A DNA stretch of 64,000 nucleotides, taken from positions 3,224,001 to 3,288,000 of the forward strand of contig OZ220491.1 of NCBI GenBank assembly GCA_965116195.1, written 5' to 3'. Below, one piece after another: positions 25,474 to 34,637 of the stretch (position 1 is its first letter; every line of letters starts with the position of its first letter). This DNA comes from Aldehydirespirator sp965116195 (lineage in GTDB: Bacteria > Actinomycetota > Acidimicrobiia > Acidimicrobiales > Aldehydirespiratoraceae). The position numbers and the translations under genes were made by a program. The notes below the pieces were generated by a model. The model was not told the origin of the DNA and ran no database searches. It was given only the letters and a program-made list of their open reading frames with translations.

Positions 25474-28002
25474 TCAGAAGGGACTTCCGGCGACTGTCTC
25501 GAACTCAGGTCGGGGAGGCTCAAATCCCTCAATGGCTCGGAACACGACCACCTTCTGGCCCTCCTCAAGCGGGTCGTCCTCAACGTCAACGATCACGATC
25601 TCGCCTGCTCGGAACTCCTTGTGCAACAACCGCTCCGACAGAGGATCTTCCACCAGCCTCTGGATCGCCCGACGCAGCGGTCTGGCTCCCAGGGTGGGGT
25701 CATAACCGGTGGAGGCAAGATGGTCCTTGGCCGAATCGGTGAGTTCTAGGCCCATACCCTGACCGGCCATCTGATCGGCGGTACGCACAATCATCAGGTC
25801 CACGATCTGGCGCACATCAACCTGACTCAACTCATGGAAGACGATCACATCGTCAATGCGGTTCAGGAACTCGGGCCGGAAATGCTGCTTCAGCGCCTCC
25901 TGCACCTTGGCCTTCATGCGCCTGTAGGTGACCTCCTCATCGGCTTTGGCAAACCCGAGGTTGGCCTTGCGCAGGTCTGCTGTTCCCAGGTTCGAGGTCA
26001 TGATCAGCACCGTGTTGCGGAAGTCCACCGAACGACCGTGGCTGTCAGTCAGTCGGCCTTCTTCAAGGATTTGCAGCAACGTGTTGAACACGTCAGGGTG
26101 GGCTTTTTCGACCTCATCGAACAGCACCACCGAAAACGGTTTGCGCCTGACCCGCTCCGTGAGTTGGCCACCCTCCTCGTAGCCGACATAGCCCGGAGGC
26201 GATCCGATCAGACGGCTGACCGTGTGCTTCTGCATGTACTCCGACATGTCCAGGCTGATCAGAGAATCCTCGTCACCGAACAAGAACTCGGCCAGCGTCT
26301 TGGCCAGTTCCGTCTTGCCAACCCCTGACGGGCCCAGAAAGATGAATGACCCGCTGGGACGCTTCGGGTCTTTGAGTCCGGCACGGGTACGGCGGATGGC
26401 CTGGGAAACAGCAGCGATGGCATCACTTTGGGAGACCACCCGTTTGTGCATCTCCTGCTCCATACGCAGCAGCTTCTTGGTCTCCTCCTCGGTCAGCTTG
26501 TACACCGGAATACCCGTCCACAACGACAACACGTCGGCGATGGCTTCTTCGTCAACCTCATCAAAAAGATCAACGCCGGCTGCCTTGGCCTCGGACTCCA
26601 TCTCCTCACGGCGAGCCAGCAGGTCCTTTTCCTTGTCGCGCAACTCGCCGGCATCCTCAAAACGTTGCGCTTCCACGGCCTCCTTTTTGCGAGCCAGCAC
26701 ATCAGCCAACTCGGACTCGAGTTCCTTGAACTCCGGTGGTGTGGCCATGCGCTTCATACGCAGGCGTGAGCCGGCCTCGTCAATGAGGTCAATCGCCTTG
26801 TCAGGAAGATGCCGATCAGAGATGTACCGATCAGCCAGGTTCACGGCTGCCACCAGGGCCTGGTCAGTGATCGTCACACGGTGATGAGTCTCGTAGCGCT
26901 CACGCAAGCCCTTGAGAATCTCGATCGTGTGGGGCACGGTCGGCTCGTCAACCACCACCTTCTGGAAGCGGCGCTCCAGCGCTGCGTCCTTCTCCAGGTG
27001 CTTGCGGTACTCGTCAAGTGTGGTCGCTCCGATGGTCTGCAACTCGCCGCGGGCCAGCATGGGCTTGAGTATCGACGCTGCGTCAATAGCGCCCTCAGCG
27101 GCACCGGCACCGACCAGTGTGTGAATCTCGTCAATGAACAAGATGATGTCGCCGCGCGACTTGATCTCCTTGAGTACCTTCTTGAGGCGCTCCTCGAAGT
27201 CACCCCGATAGCGACTACCGGCCACAAGCGCGCCCAGATCAAGCGTGTAGAGCTGTCGGTCACGCAGCGTTTCGGGCACCTCGTCTGAAGCGATGGACTG
27301 CGCCAGGCCCTCCACTATGGCTGTCTTGCCGACCCCCGGCTCGCCAACCAGAACGGGATTGTTCTTGGTGCGCCGACTGAGGATCTGCATGACACGCTCC
27401 GCTTCGCGGCCTCGACCGATCACCGGGTCAAGAGCCTTGTCGCGGGCCATCTGAGTGAGGTTGCGTCCGAACTGGTCAAGCACGTGGGAGCCCGAGGGGG
27501 AGTCTCCGCCAGAACCACCGGTGGACGCTCCCGCCCGCTCTCCATGGCCCGAGCCTGAGAGTCCACCGAAGGAGGAGAGCAGCTGGATCACCTGCTCGCG
27601 CACCCGGGCCAGATCAGCACCGAGCTTCACCAGAACCTGTGCGGCCACGCCCTCACCCTCACGTATCAGCCCCAACAGGATGTGTTCGGTGCCTATGTAG
27701 TTGTGGCCCAGTTGCAGCGCCTCGCGCAAGCTCAGCTCCAGCACCTTTTTGGCCCTGGGGGTGAAGGGGATGTGGCCACTCGGCGAGTTGCCTCCCTGGC
27801 CGATGATCTCCTCCACCTGGCCACGCACGGACTCGAGGCTGATGCCCAGCGACTCCAGCGCCTTGGCGGCCACGCCCTCGCCTTCGTGGATCAGTCCCAA
27901 CAGGATGTGTTCGGTGCCTATGTAGTTGTGGTTCAGGAGGCGGGCTTCTTCCTGGGCCAACACCACGACCCGACGAGCCCTGTCTGTGAACCTCTCAAAC
28001 AT
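25474..28002 (-). CDS. clpC: ATP-dependent Clp protease ATP-binding subunit ClpC
   Basis: 842 aa, the usual length for actinobacterial ClpC1. Two N-terminal Clp repeats (each with YIGTEHILLGLI, about residues 28-38 and 102-112) bind adaptors and substrates. AAA domain 1 has Walker A GEPGVGKT (220-227). A UVR-type coiled middle region contains ERRFEDAGELRD-like sequence, and AAA domain 2 has Walker A GPSGVGKT. It unfolds proteins and feeds them to ClpP in the cytoplasm. ATG 28002 is preceded by gaggagcgaaag, a good Shine-Dalgarno. The gene order clpC - (polyprenyl synthase) - lysS - coaX - panC matches the actinobacterial arrangement with one inserted gene. Confidence 0.97.
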   Translation of the reverse strand: MFERFTDRARRVVVLAQEEARLLNHNYIGTEHILLGLIHEGEGVAAKALESLGISLESVRGQVEEIIGQGGNSPSGHIPFTPRAKKVLELSLREALQLGHNYIGTEHILLGLIREGEGVAAQVLVKLGADLARVREQVIQLLSSFGGLSGSGHGERAGASTGGSGGDSPSGSHVLDQFGRNLTQMARDKALDPVIGRGREAERVMQILSRRTKNNPVLVGEPGVGKTAIVEGLAQSIASDEVPETLRDRQLYTLDLGALVAGSRYRGDFEERLKKVLKEIKSRGDIILFIDEIHTLVGAGAAEGAIDAASILKPMLARGELQTIGATTLDEYRKHLEKDAALERRFQKVVVDEPTVPHTIEILKGLRERYETHHRVTITDQALVAAVNLADRYISDRHLPDKAIDLIDEAGSRLRMKRMATPPEFKELESELADVLARKKEAVEAQRFEDAGELRDKEKDLLARREEMESEAKAAGVDLFDEVDEEAIADVLSLWTGIPVYKLTEEETKKLLRMEQEMHKRVVSQSDAIAAVSQAIRRTRAGLKDPKRPSGSFIFLGPSGVGKTELAKTLAEFLFGDEDSLISLDMSEYMQKHTVSRLIGSPPGYVGYEEGGQLTERVRRKPFSVVLFDEVEKAHPDVFNTLLQILEEGRLTDSHGRSVDFRNTVLIMTSNLGTADLRKANLGFAKADEEVTYRRMKAKVQEALKQHFRPEFLNRIDDVIVFHELSQVDVRQIVDLMIVRTADQMAGQGMGLELTDSAKDHLASTGYDPTLGARPLRRAIQRLVEDPLSERLLHKEFRAGEIVIVDVEDDPLEEGQKVVVFRAIEGFEPPRPEFETVAGSPF

Positions 28003-28093
28003 CTTTCGCTCCTCTTCCCTCAGCGGGCTTCGCTAGCGATGTAAGTGTATCTGCGCGCTGTCACTGCGTGTGCGCAGATGTGTGGTCAGTTCA

Positions 28094-28264
28094 CGGGAGC
28101 AGGTTCGTGAGTACCGCAGCTCCCGTGAGCAGGTGCGTGCGAGAACAGATACAGGCTTCACCGTAGGTCATGAGCCGCAGCCCCCGTGAGCAGATGCATG
28201 CGAGAACAGATACAGGCTTCACCGTAGGTCATGAGCCGCAGCCCCCGTGAACAGGTGCATGAGC
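28094..28264. repeat. 61-bp tandem repeat upstream of the polyprenyl synthase gene
   Basis: cccgtgagcaggtgcgtgcg at 28122 recurs with small changes at 28183 and 28244; the internal part gagaacagatacaggcttca is at 28141 and 28202. A degenerate copy precedes at about 28094. The clpC to polyprenyl synthase gap (28003-28343) holds little else. Confidence 0.9.
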
Positions 28265-28343
28265 GGGCCATCGCTCGGCGTGAGCAGGCCGAGCCATCGC
28301 AGTCACGCGAGTAGGTGCATGGGCCGCGCATTAACCTCTGATC

Positions 28344-29339
28344 GTGACCTCGCCGTCTCCGCTTGCCTCGTTGCCGTGGTTGGTGGCTGACTTGGAGCGG
28401 GTGGAGGCGTGCCTGCGTCAGACTGTTGAATCCAGCGATGTTTTCGTCACCACGCTGGCGCGCCACCTGCTCTTGACCACCGGCAAGCGGGTGCGGCCGG
28501 GTTTTTGTCTGGCCTCATCGCTGGCCTGTCAACCCGGCACGGAAGAGGCTTCTGAGGCAGCCATCAGCGGTGGTGCGGCGGTGGAGTTGGTGCATATCGG
28601 CTCGCTGTATCACGACGACGTGATGGACGGCGCTGAAACGCGTCGTTCGGTGCCCAGCGTCAACGCCAAGTGGGGCAACCTGCGCGCCATTCTCGCCGGC
28701 GATTACCTGCTGGGCCGGGCATCGGAGATAGCTGCCTCACTGGGAACCGAGGTGGCCGGCTTGTTGGCCACCACCATCACAAGGCTGTGCGAGGGCCAGA
28801 TCATCGAACTTGAGGATGCCTGGCGACTTGATCGCAGCGAGTCCCGCTATGAGCGCGCCATTGCGGGCAAGACCGCTGCACTGCTGGCCTGTTCGTGTCG
28901 TGTCGGAGCAGCTGTCGCCGGCCTGCCCCAGCACAGCGCGGCAGCGCTCGGTGACTTCGGGCATTCCTACGGGATGGCCTTCCAGATCGTTGACGACATC
29001 CTGGATCTTGTCGCCACCGACTCGCAGTTGGGTAAACCCGCCGGAAATGACATGTCAGAAGGTGTCTACACCCTGCCCGTGATCAGGGCACTTGATGACG
29101 GAGCCGCCGGTGAAGAGTTGCAGTCAATGCTAGGTGGCCGACTTGAACCGGCTCAGCGTGCCCGGGCTATTGAGTTGGTGCGCACCAGCAACGGAATTGA
29201 CGCATCACTCGTCACGGCACGCACCTGGGCGGACAAGGCCCAGAGGTCATTGGAGCCGCTTCCCGACACGGCAGCCGCCGCGGCCCTGCGCAGTGCAGCA
29301 GACCACTTGGTGACCATGGCTGCCAGACCCTCCCGGTAA
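28344..29339 (+). CDS. Polyprenyl diphosphate synthase (trans-type)
   Basis: 331 aa, GTG start at 28344. It condenses isopentenyl diphosphate units onto an allylic primer to make the side chain of menaquinone or another long prenyl chain. GKRVRP at 48-53 binds diphosphate; the first Asp-rich motif is DDVMD (91-95) and the second DDILD (near 217), both needed for Mg-diphosphate binding. GNDM replaces the more common GKDL just after. Chain length cannot be read from the sequence. It is convergent with lysS across a 16-bp minisatellite. A menaquinone role would fit the quinone-linked respiration expected for a group 1h hydrogenase. Confidence 0.9.
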   Translation: MTSPSPLASLPWLVADLERVEACLRQTVESSDVFVTTLARHLLLTTGKRVRPGFCLASSLACQPGTEEASEAAISGGAAVELVHIGSLYHDDVMDGAETRRSVPSVNAKWGNLRAILAGDYLLGRASEIAASLGTEVAGLLATTITRLCEGQIIELEDAWRLDRSESRYERAIAGKTAALLACSCRVGAAVAGLPQHSAAALGDFGHSYGMAFQIVDDILDLVATDSQLGKPAGNDMSEGVYTLPVIRALDDGAAGEELQSMLGGRLEPAQRARAIELVRTSNGIDASLVTARTWADKAQRSLEPLPDTAAAAALRSAADHLVTMAARPSR

Positions 29340-29565
29340 TCAAGGCCTCCAGCAATCAAGACCTCCGGTAATCAAACCCTCCGGTAATCAAGGCCTCCAG
29401 CAATCAAGACCTCCGGTAATCAAGGCCTCCAGTGATCAAGGCCTCCAGTGATCAAGGCCTCCGGTGATCAAGGCCTCCGGTAATCAAGGCCTCCGGTAAT
29501 CAAGGCCTCCGGTAATCAAGGCCTCCGGTAATCAAGGCCTCCGGTAATCAAGGCCACCCAGCCGC
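29340..29565. repeat. 16-bp minisatellite (about 14 copies)
   Basis: Units of aatcaaggcctccggt with variants (cagc, agtg). It starts inside the stop codon of the polyprenyl synthase gene (ccggtaatcaagg), so it arose from the gene end. There are no spacers, which excludes CRISPR. Confidence 0.95.
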
Positions 29566-29600
29566 TCACTTGTTGAGGCTCACCCCGGTGCGGTGGCGTT

Positions 29601-31232
29601 TCACTGATTGGCTGTCTCGGCTGGAGTGGATGTGGTTTGGGGTCGAAGTGTCGGGAACAGCAGGACATCACGTATGGCCTTGGTGCCTGTGAGCAGCATC
29701 ACCAGTCGGTCAACGCCTATGCCAAGACCGCCTGTGGGCGGAAGGCCGAACTCCAGCGCACGCAGATAGTCCTCGTCAACCATCATGGCCTCGTTGTCAC
29801 CAGCAGCCCGCAGCGCGGCCTGAGTCTCAAAACGCTGACGCTGCTCGACGGGATCCACCAACTCCGAAAAGGCGTTGCAGAGTTCCCGCCCGGCCACGAT
29901 CCCCTCAAATCGCTCTGTGTAACCACCACGACTGCGGTGTTGACGGGCCAGCGGTGAAACCTCCGCAGGGTAATCCGTCACGAACACCGGGCCCCACAGA
30001 TGGGGCTCCGCAACCTTTTCGTATATTTCCAGCAGTAGCTTGCCGGCACCCCAGCCGGCCTCAACGCCGATACCGAGACGTGCGCAGTGCGCCGCCAGTT
30101 CATCAACGGGGGTGTCAACGTTGACCTTGATCCCGCCGTACTCAAAAATGGCCTCATCCATCGTGACACGCCGCCAAGGCGGTGTCAGATCAACCTCACG
30201 TTCGTCATAGGACACAACCGTTGAACCACACACATCAGCGGCCACGTCGGCCACCAGACTCTCGGTCAACTCCATGACATCGTGATAGTCGGCGTAGGCC
30301 CAATAAAGCTCAAGCATCGTGAACTCGGGGTTGTGTCTGGTGGAAAGGCCCTCATTGCGAAACACCCTGCCAATCTCGAACACCTGCTCCATACCAGCCA
30401 CAACAAGACGCTTGAGGTACAACTCGGGTGCTATGCGCAGGTACAGGTCGGTGTCCAGTGCTTGGTGGTGGGTCACGAACGGTCGGGCGGCAGCACCGCC
30501 GGGGATCGGGTGCAACACCGGGGTCTCCACCTCGACGAAGCCCCGCTGGGTGAGATGTCGGCGCAGGGCTGCGACGATCCGCGAGCGCTGCACAAAGGCC
30601 TGCCGGGCCGCGGGGCTGACCCAAAGGTCCACGTAGCGCTGCCGGTAGCGGGTGTCGGGATCGGTGAGGCCGTGCCACTTGTCAGGAAACGGGCGCTGGG
30701 CCCGGGCCAGCACCACCCATTCGTTGACACGCACCGACAGTTCGCCGCGCCGTGTGGTCATCACCTCACCGCTCACTCCTATCCAGTCACCGATTGACAG
30801 GCTGGTGAAGAGCTTGAAGTTGGGGGTGACAGAGGCAGTGGCGAACAGCTGGACACGTCCGGTTGCGTCCTGCAGAGACGCGAAGGCGATCCTGCCCTGC
30901 AAACGTCGCAGCATCAGTCTGCCTGCGAGCGTGACAGTGGTACCTGTCTCGGTGGCGGCAGCAAGACCGTCAAAGGCGGCCACCACCTCCGCCACCTCAT
31001 GAGTGCGCTCAAAGCGATAAGGAACACCTGCCGGCGAAGAACCCGCCGACGACTGGTCCACCTCAGAGTGTCGAACGTCAGAGCGTGACCAGTTATCCGC
31101 CAATGGCTGTGACTGTTCCATCCCCGAACCGTGAACCTCAACACGATCAGCAGCACCCGTCGACGACGGATTCCCCCCGGTGTCTTGCGTGTTGGTGGTT
31201 GTGGTTGACGCGTCTGCGTTGCTGCTGGTCAT
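29601..31232 (-). CDS. lysS: Lysyl-tRNA synthetase, class II
   Basis: 543 aa. It charges tRNA-Lys with lysine in the cytoplasm. The anticodon-binding OB fold (GRLMLRRLQGRIAFASLQD) starts near residue 105. Class II motif 2 is FRNEGLSTRHNPEFTMLE, and motif 3 ends GLGIGVDRLVMLLT. The core begins at PYRFERTHEVAEV; the ~70 residues before it are a Thr/Ser-rich extension unusual for the family, and the real start may be later. The coaX stop codon ends 4 bp downstream of this ORF's ATG on the coding strand, so the two genes form a tight operon with coaX first. Confidence 0.95.
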   Translation of the reverse strand: MTSSNADASTTTTNTQDTGGNPSSTGAADRVEVHGSGMEQSQPLADNWSRSDVRHSEVDQSSAGSSPAGVPYRFERTHEVAEVVAAFDGLAAATETGTTVTLAGRLMLRRLQGRIAFASLQDATGRVQLFATASVTPNFKLFTSLSIGDWIGVSGEVMTTRRGELSVRVNEWVVLARAQRPFPDKWHGLTDPDTRYRQRYVDLWVSPAARQAFVQRSRIVAALRRHLTQRGFVEVETPVLHPIPGGAAARPFVTHHQALDTDLYLRIAPELYLKRLVVAGMEQVFEIGRVFRNEGLSTRHNPEFTMLELYWAYADYHDVMELTESLVADVAADVCGSTVVSYDEREVDLTPPWRRVTMDEAIFEYGGIKVNVDTPVDELAAHCARLGIGVEAGWGAGKLLLEIYEKVAEPHLWGPVFVTDYPAEVSPLARQHRSRGGYTERFEGIVAGRELCNAFSELVDPVEQRQRFETQAALRAAGDNEAMMVDEDYLRALEFGLPPTGGLGIGVDRLVMLLTGTKAIRDVLLFPTLRPQTTSTPAETANQ

Positions 31233-31236
31233 GTGC

Positions 31237-32034
31237 TCATCTGTCCCGGTTGCGCTCGTACACGATACGAAGGCCGTGCAGTGTCAAGAAGGGCTCGACA
31301 TGCTCAATCGTGGTTGAAAGGGGTGCAATCAAGTGAGCCAGTCCTCCGGTAGCCACAAAGTTGGGCTCTCCGAGTTCGGCCATGAACCGGTGGTTCATGC
31401 CGTCAATCATCGCTGTGAAGCCGTAGAGCGCTCCGGACTGGATCGCTTCCACCGTGGTTTTGCCGATGACACTGCGCGGCTCAACAAGTTCCACAGCCCC
31501 CAACGCTGCGGCCCTGCCGAACAATGCGTCCAAGCTGACCTCAATGCCTGGTGCAATGGCACCTCCCACGAACGCACCATCAGCGGACACCACGTCAAAG
31601 TTGTTGCCGGTGCCGAAGTCAACAACCACGGTCGGGCCACCGAACAGGTCATAGGCCGCTACCGCATTGGCGATGCGATCAGCGCCGACCTCTTTGGGGT
31701 TGTCGTAGTAGATGGGCATGCCGGTCTTGGTGCCCGGCCCGACAACCACCGGATCCAGTCCCAGTTGACGCTCAACCAACTGACGTAGCCCGGCCAACAG
31801 GCTGGGCACACCTGAACAAACGCTCACGCCCTCAACATCGGTGTCCAGTTCAATGTCCACCGTCTGCAGCAAAGACCTGATCACGACACCCAACTCGTCG
31901 GCGGTGCGGCGGGCATCAGTCGACAGTCGCCAGTGCTCGATCAGCCCGGAGGACGCTCTGGAACCTCGAGAGTTGTCAATGTCATAGACGCCAACAACAG
32001 TCTGGGTGTTGCCGACATCAACGGCGAGCAGCAT
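31237..32034 (-). CDS. coaX: Type III pantothenate kinase
   Basis: 265 aa from ATG 32034 (MLLAVDVGNTQTVVGVYD). It phosphorylates pantothenate with ATP, the first step of coenzyme A synthesis. The family's N-terminal phosphate motif DVGNT is at residues 6-10. GADRIANAVAAY supplies the catalytic Asp, and DFGTGNNFDVV plus GGAIAPG follow. The frame is open further upstream through the 64-bp repeats, but the family start and length favour 32034. It lies between panC and lysS, so two pantothenate/CoA genes are neighbours; panD, which often lies here, is absent. Confidence 0.93.
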   Translation of the reverse strand: MLLAVDVGNTQTVVGVYDIDNSRGSRASSGLIEHWRLSTDARRTADELGVVIRSLLQTVDIELDTDVEGVSVCSGVPSLLAGLRQLVERQLGLDPVVVGPGTKTGMPIYYDNPKEVGADRIANAVAAYDLFGGPTVVVDFGTGNNFDVVSADGAFVGGAIAPGIEVSLDALFGRAAALGAVELVEPRSVIGKTTVEAIQSGALYGFTAMIDGMNHRFMAELGEPNFVATGGLAHLIAPLSTTIEHVEPFLTLHGLRIVYERNRDR

Positions 32035-32110
32035 CACCGCAGGATACGCAGGACTCGCGGAATGCACAGGACGCACGGACAATGCAGGCACGCGCGCCAA
32101 CACGCAGGAC

Positions 32111-32392
32111 CAGCCCGACATGTGCTGGGATTGTTGTCGAGCTCCGCCGCCCCTGCGCCCTGGTGATTGTAAACCAGCCCGACATGTGCTGGGATTGTTG
32201 TCGAGCTCCGCCGCCCCTGCGCCCTGGTGATTGTAAACCAGCCCGACATGTGCTGGGATTGTTGTCGAGCTCCGCCGCCCCTGCGCCCTGGTGATTGTAA
32301 ACCAGCCCGACATGCGTTGGGATTGTTGTCGAACTCCGCCGCTCCGCGCCCTGGTGATTGTAAACCAGCCTCGACATGTGCTGGGACTGTTG
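32111..32392. repeat. 64-bp tandem repeat (4.4 copies)
   Basis: Units starting cagcccgacatgtgctggga at 32111, 32175, 32239 and 32303, then a 63-bp copy ending before a partial unit at 32366. The copies are nearly identical. They occupy the coaX upstream region where panD would be expected. Confidence 0.95.
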
Positions 32393-32512
32393 GATGGTCA
32401 CCAAGTCGCGCCGACCCGCAGGACTAGCCGGACACGCAGGACACGCAAGCAGCCGCGGGACACGCAGGACTCAAAGAGCACACAGGACAGGCAAGCATCC
32501 GCATTATATATG

Positions 32513-32616
32513 CGTACCGCAGGGACAGGTCAGTTCTGCCGGTGGTGAACTCACATCCTGGCCGTCCAGCACGGCGTACCGCAGGGACAGGTCAGTTCTG
32601 CCGGTGGTGAACTCAG
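32513..32616. repeat. 62-bp direct repeat downstream of panC
   Basis: cgtaccgcagggacaggtca and following bases occur at 32513 and 32575 (period 62). The second copy ends just before the panC stop. The stretch 32393-32512 shows only short degenerate cacgcaggac-type repeats. Confidence 0.9.
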
Positions 32617-32620
32617 CGGC

Positions 32621-33478
32621 TCAGTGGGTGTGGCAGGCCAGGTTGTCGATAAGTCGCGCCCTGCCGAAGCGTGCCGCCACCAGCAGACGCACGGCACCGG
32701 ACAGCGGCGATTCGGCTCGCAGCGTGCTGGCCGACACTGCTGCGGCGTATTCGACATCGGCAGCCGGAGCAGTTGCCATGACCGCCTTCATTGCTGCGAC
32801 AACCACACCCGGGTCAACCACACCGTCGGCCAGCAGAGCCGCGCCGGCGTTCAACGCCCGTTTCAATACCGGTGCCTGTTGACGCTGCTCCTGGTTCAGA
32901 TAGGCGTTGCGGCTCGACAACGCCAAGCCGTCGCTCTCGCGTACGGTCGGACAACCGACGACTGTGACCGGCATCGACAAATCTGAGGTCATGGTTCTGA
33001 TGATGGACAGCTGCTGGAAGTCCTTTTCGCCGAAGTAAGCGACGCAATCTCCGACCAGCCCGAAGAGCTTGGCCACGACTGTAGCCACACCGTCAAAGTG
33101 TCCTGGTCTGGCTGCGCCACACAGCACATCGGCCAGGTCCCTGACGCTGACATTGGTGGTTGTCCGGGTCGGGAACATCTCGACCGTGTCGGGCGCGAAC
33201 ACCAGATCAACGCCGGCACTGGCACACACCTCCAGGTCGTGTGCCATGTCACGGGGATAGTCGTCAAAGTCCTCTCCCGGATTGAACTGGAGAGGGTTCA
33301 CAAAGATTGACACAACCACCAGGTCATTGTCTGCTGCTGCCTGCAACATCAGTGACTTGTGCCCGGCGTGCAGGCAGCCCATTGTCGGGACAAAACCGAT
33401 ACGCGCTCCCCGCAGGCGGGCTGCACTCAGCCATGCTCGCAGACCCGCAACCGTGGTTTCGATAGCCGGTTGCATCAA
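32621..33478 (-). CDS. panC: Pantothenate synthetase (pantoate--beta-alanine ligase)
   Basis: 285 aa. It joins pantoate and beta-alanine with ATP to make pantothenate in the cytoplasm. The nucleotidyltransferase motif PTMGCLHAGH is at about 31-40, followed by VVVSIFVNPLQFNPGEDFDDYPR and FGEKDFQQL, all expected of PanC. VRESDGLALSSRNAYLN carries the late active-site motif. The start MMQPAIETTVAGLR is recognisable in three damaged upstream copies between 33479 and 33723. Confidence 0.95.
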   Translation of the reverse strand: MMQPAIETTVAGLRAWLSAARLRGARIGFVPTMGCLHAGHKSLMLQAAADNDLVVVSIFVNPLQFNPGEDFDDYPRDMAHDLEVCASAGVDLVFAPDTVEMFPTRTTTNVSVRDLADVLCGAARPGHFDGVATVVAKLFGLVGDCVAYFGEKDFQQLSIIRTMTSDLSMPVTVVGCPTVRESDGLALSSRNAYLNQEQRQQAPVLKRALNAGAALLADGVVDPGVVVAAMKAVMATAPAADVEYAAAVSASTLRAESPLSGAVRLLVAARFGRARLIDNLACHTH

Positions 33479-33723
33479 GAACGAACTCGCATCACAACCG
33501 ACCGCCGAAACCCTCCAACCGTGACTTCAATAATCGCTGACATCAAGAACGAACTCGCCTCGCAACCGACCGCCTCGCAACCCACCACCTCGCAACCGAC
33601 CGCCGACAACTCGCAACCGTGGTGTCGAGAGTCGGTTGCATCAAGAACGAACTCGCATCACAACCGGCAGCCTCGCAACTGACCGCCGACAACCCCCAAC
33701 GGTGGTTTCGATAGTCGGTTGCA
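33479..33723 (-). repeat. Three degenerate copies of the panC start region
   Basis: On the minus strand the start context cttgatgcaacc...gaaaccacggttg recurs at about 33722, 33639 and 33541, encoding MQPTIETTV-, MQPTLDTTV- and MSAIIEVTV-like openings. Each runs out of homology after about 12-20 codons into tcgcaaccgac-type short repeats. Confidence 0.85.
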
Positions 33724-34449
33724 TCAACAACGGGCTTGGGCCAACTGACGCGCCTGCTGGGCCAGGGCTTCATAGGCAGGCCGGTCTGATGGTGCCAGCA
33801 CTTGTAGATGGCGCTTTATGGTGACCTCGTCACCGCGCGATGCGGGGCCTGTGAGCGCCGAGGCCGGACCCAGTTCGGCGACATTGTCGACAGTGGCCCG
33901 TGCCAGGTCAATCAACGCGGTGAAGGGCAGGTTCACGCTTCGTGCAATGCGTTCGGCTTGACCGAGTAGTGCCACGAGATGATTTGAGGCCACCACAGCA
34001 GCAGCGTGGTACAGAACGCGGTCACTGTCGGCCACCTCAAACGTCTGACCGCCCAGATCATCCGCCAACTCACGCACCAGCGGGTCGCCGGCCACCGCGA
34101 ACCAGCATCCCGAGCGCAGCCGACGAGCGCCGATTACCGGATCGGGCAGCGCAGCCAGCGGGTGTAAAGCCGCCGGCCTCCGATGGCAGGCCACGGCTTC
34201 CAGCCCGAGCGATCCGGCCATGTGCGCCACCACCGCAGAGTCTGTCGGCTCGACGGTTGCGGCGACCTCAGCGATGGTGGCATCGGGTGTGGCAATCAGC
34301 ACCAGGTCAACATCGTCCGCCGCGGCAGCAACCTCGGCGAGTGGCGCATGACGGCCAAGCACTGAGCGCACCTGCCAACCCGACTCGGCAAGCGCCGTGG
34401 CCATTGAACAGCCCGCCCGCCCAGCACCGATGACTCGTACCGAACGCAC
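33724..34449 (-). CDS. Rossmann-like / DUF2520 protein
   Basis: 241 aa. The N-terminal Rossmann fold has VRVIGAGRAGCSMATAL (about 4-20, GxGxxG-type dinucleotide site), then DLVLIATPD. The C-terminal DUF2520 helical domain includes LYHAAAVVASNHLVALL, a conserved signature of the family. The overall fold resembles ketopantoate reductase-like enzymes. The family sits directly before panC in actinomycetes, and here it precedes panC with only the repeat region between. A role as the ketopantoate reductase of the pathway is plausible but unproven. Confidence 0.88.
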   Translation of the reverse strand: MRSVRVIGAGRAGCSMATALAESGWQVRSVLGRHAPLAEVAAAADDVDLVLIATPDATIAEVAATVEPTDSAVVAHMAGSLGLEAVACHRRPAALHPLAALPDPVIGARRLRSGCWFAVAGDPLVRELADDLGGQTFEVADSDRVLYHAAAVVASNHLVALLGQAERIARSVNLPFTALIDLARATVDNVAELGPASALTGPASRGDEVTIKRHLQVLAPSDRPAYEALAQQARQLAQARC

Positions 34450-34470
34450 GCCTCAGCTACCCGCCGTCAC

Positions 34471-34590
34471 TCGCTGATGGAACCGTCACGAGACTCCTCA
34501 GTTTCACCGCGGCACGCAAGCTGATCGTAAGAGGTCACAAGACTCGCTGATTGAACCGTCACGAAACCCCGCTGACTGAACCGTCACAGC
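34471..34590. repeat. 73-bp direct repeat with shorter echoes
   Basis: tcgctgatggaaccgtcacgag at 34471 recurs at 34544 (period 73) and, shorter, at about 34569. It lies between the DUF2520 gene start and the phosphatase-like gene. Confidence 0.75.
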
Positions 34591-34637
34591 CCCGCGATCA
34601 AACTGACAACCTGTCAAGTTTCACGATTCGGTCAAGC

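Noticed and set aside
24831..25742. Plus-strand frame of 303 codons opposite the LppM-HAD and clpC genes
   Set aside because: It crosses the ends of two well-supported minus-strand genes and has a Thr/Pro/Ser composition typical of an antisense frame.
29340..29565. Possible CRISPR array from short regular repeats
   Set aside because: The 16-bp units are directly adjacent with no unique spacers; it is a minisatellite derived from the stop region of the prenyl synthase gene. The same holds for 49796-49938 and 32111-32392.
32018..32404. N-terminal extension of CoaX through the 64-bp repeats
   Set aside because: The frame is open because of the repeat composition, but MLLAVDVGNT at 32034 is the family start and gives the normal length.
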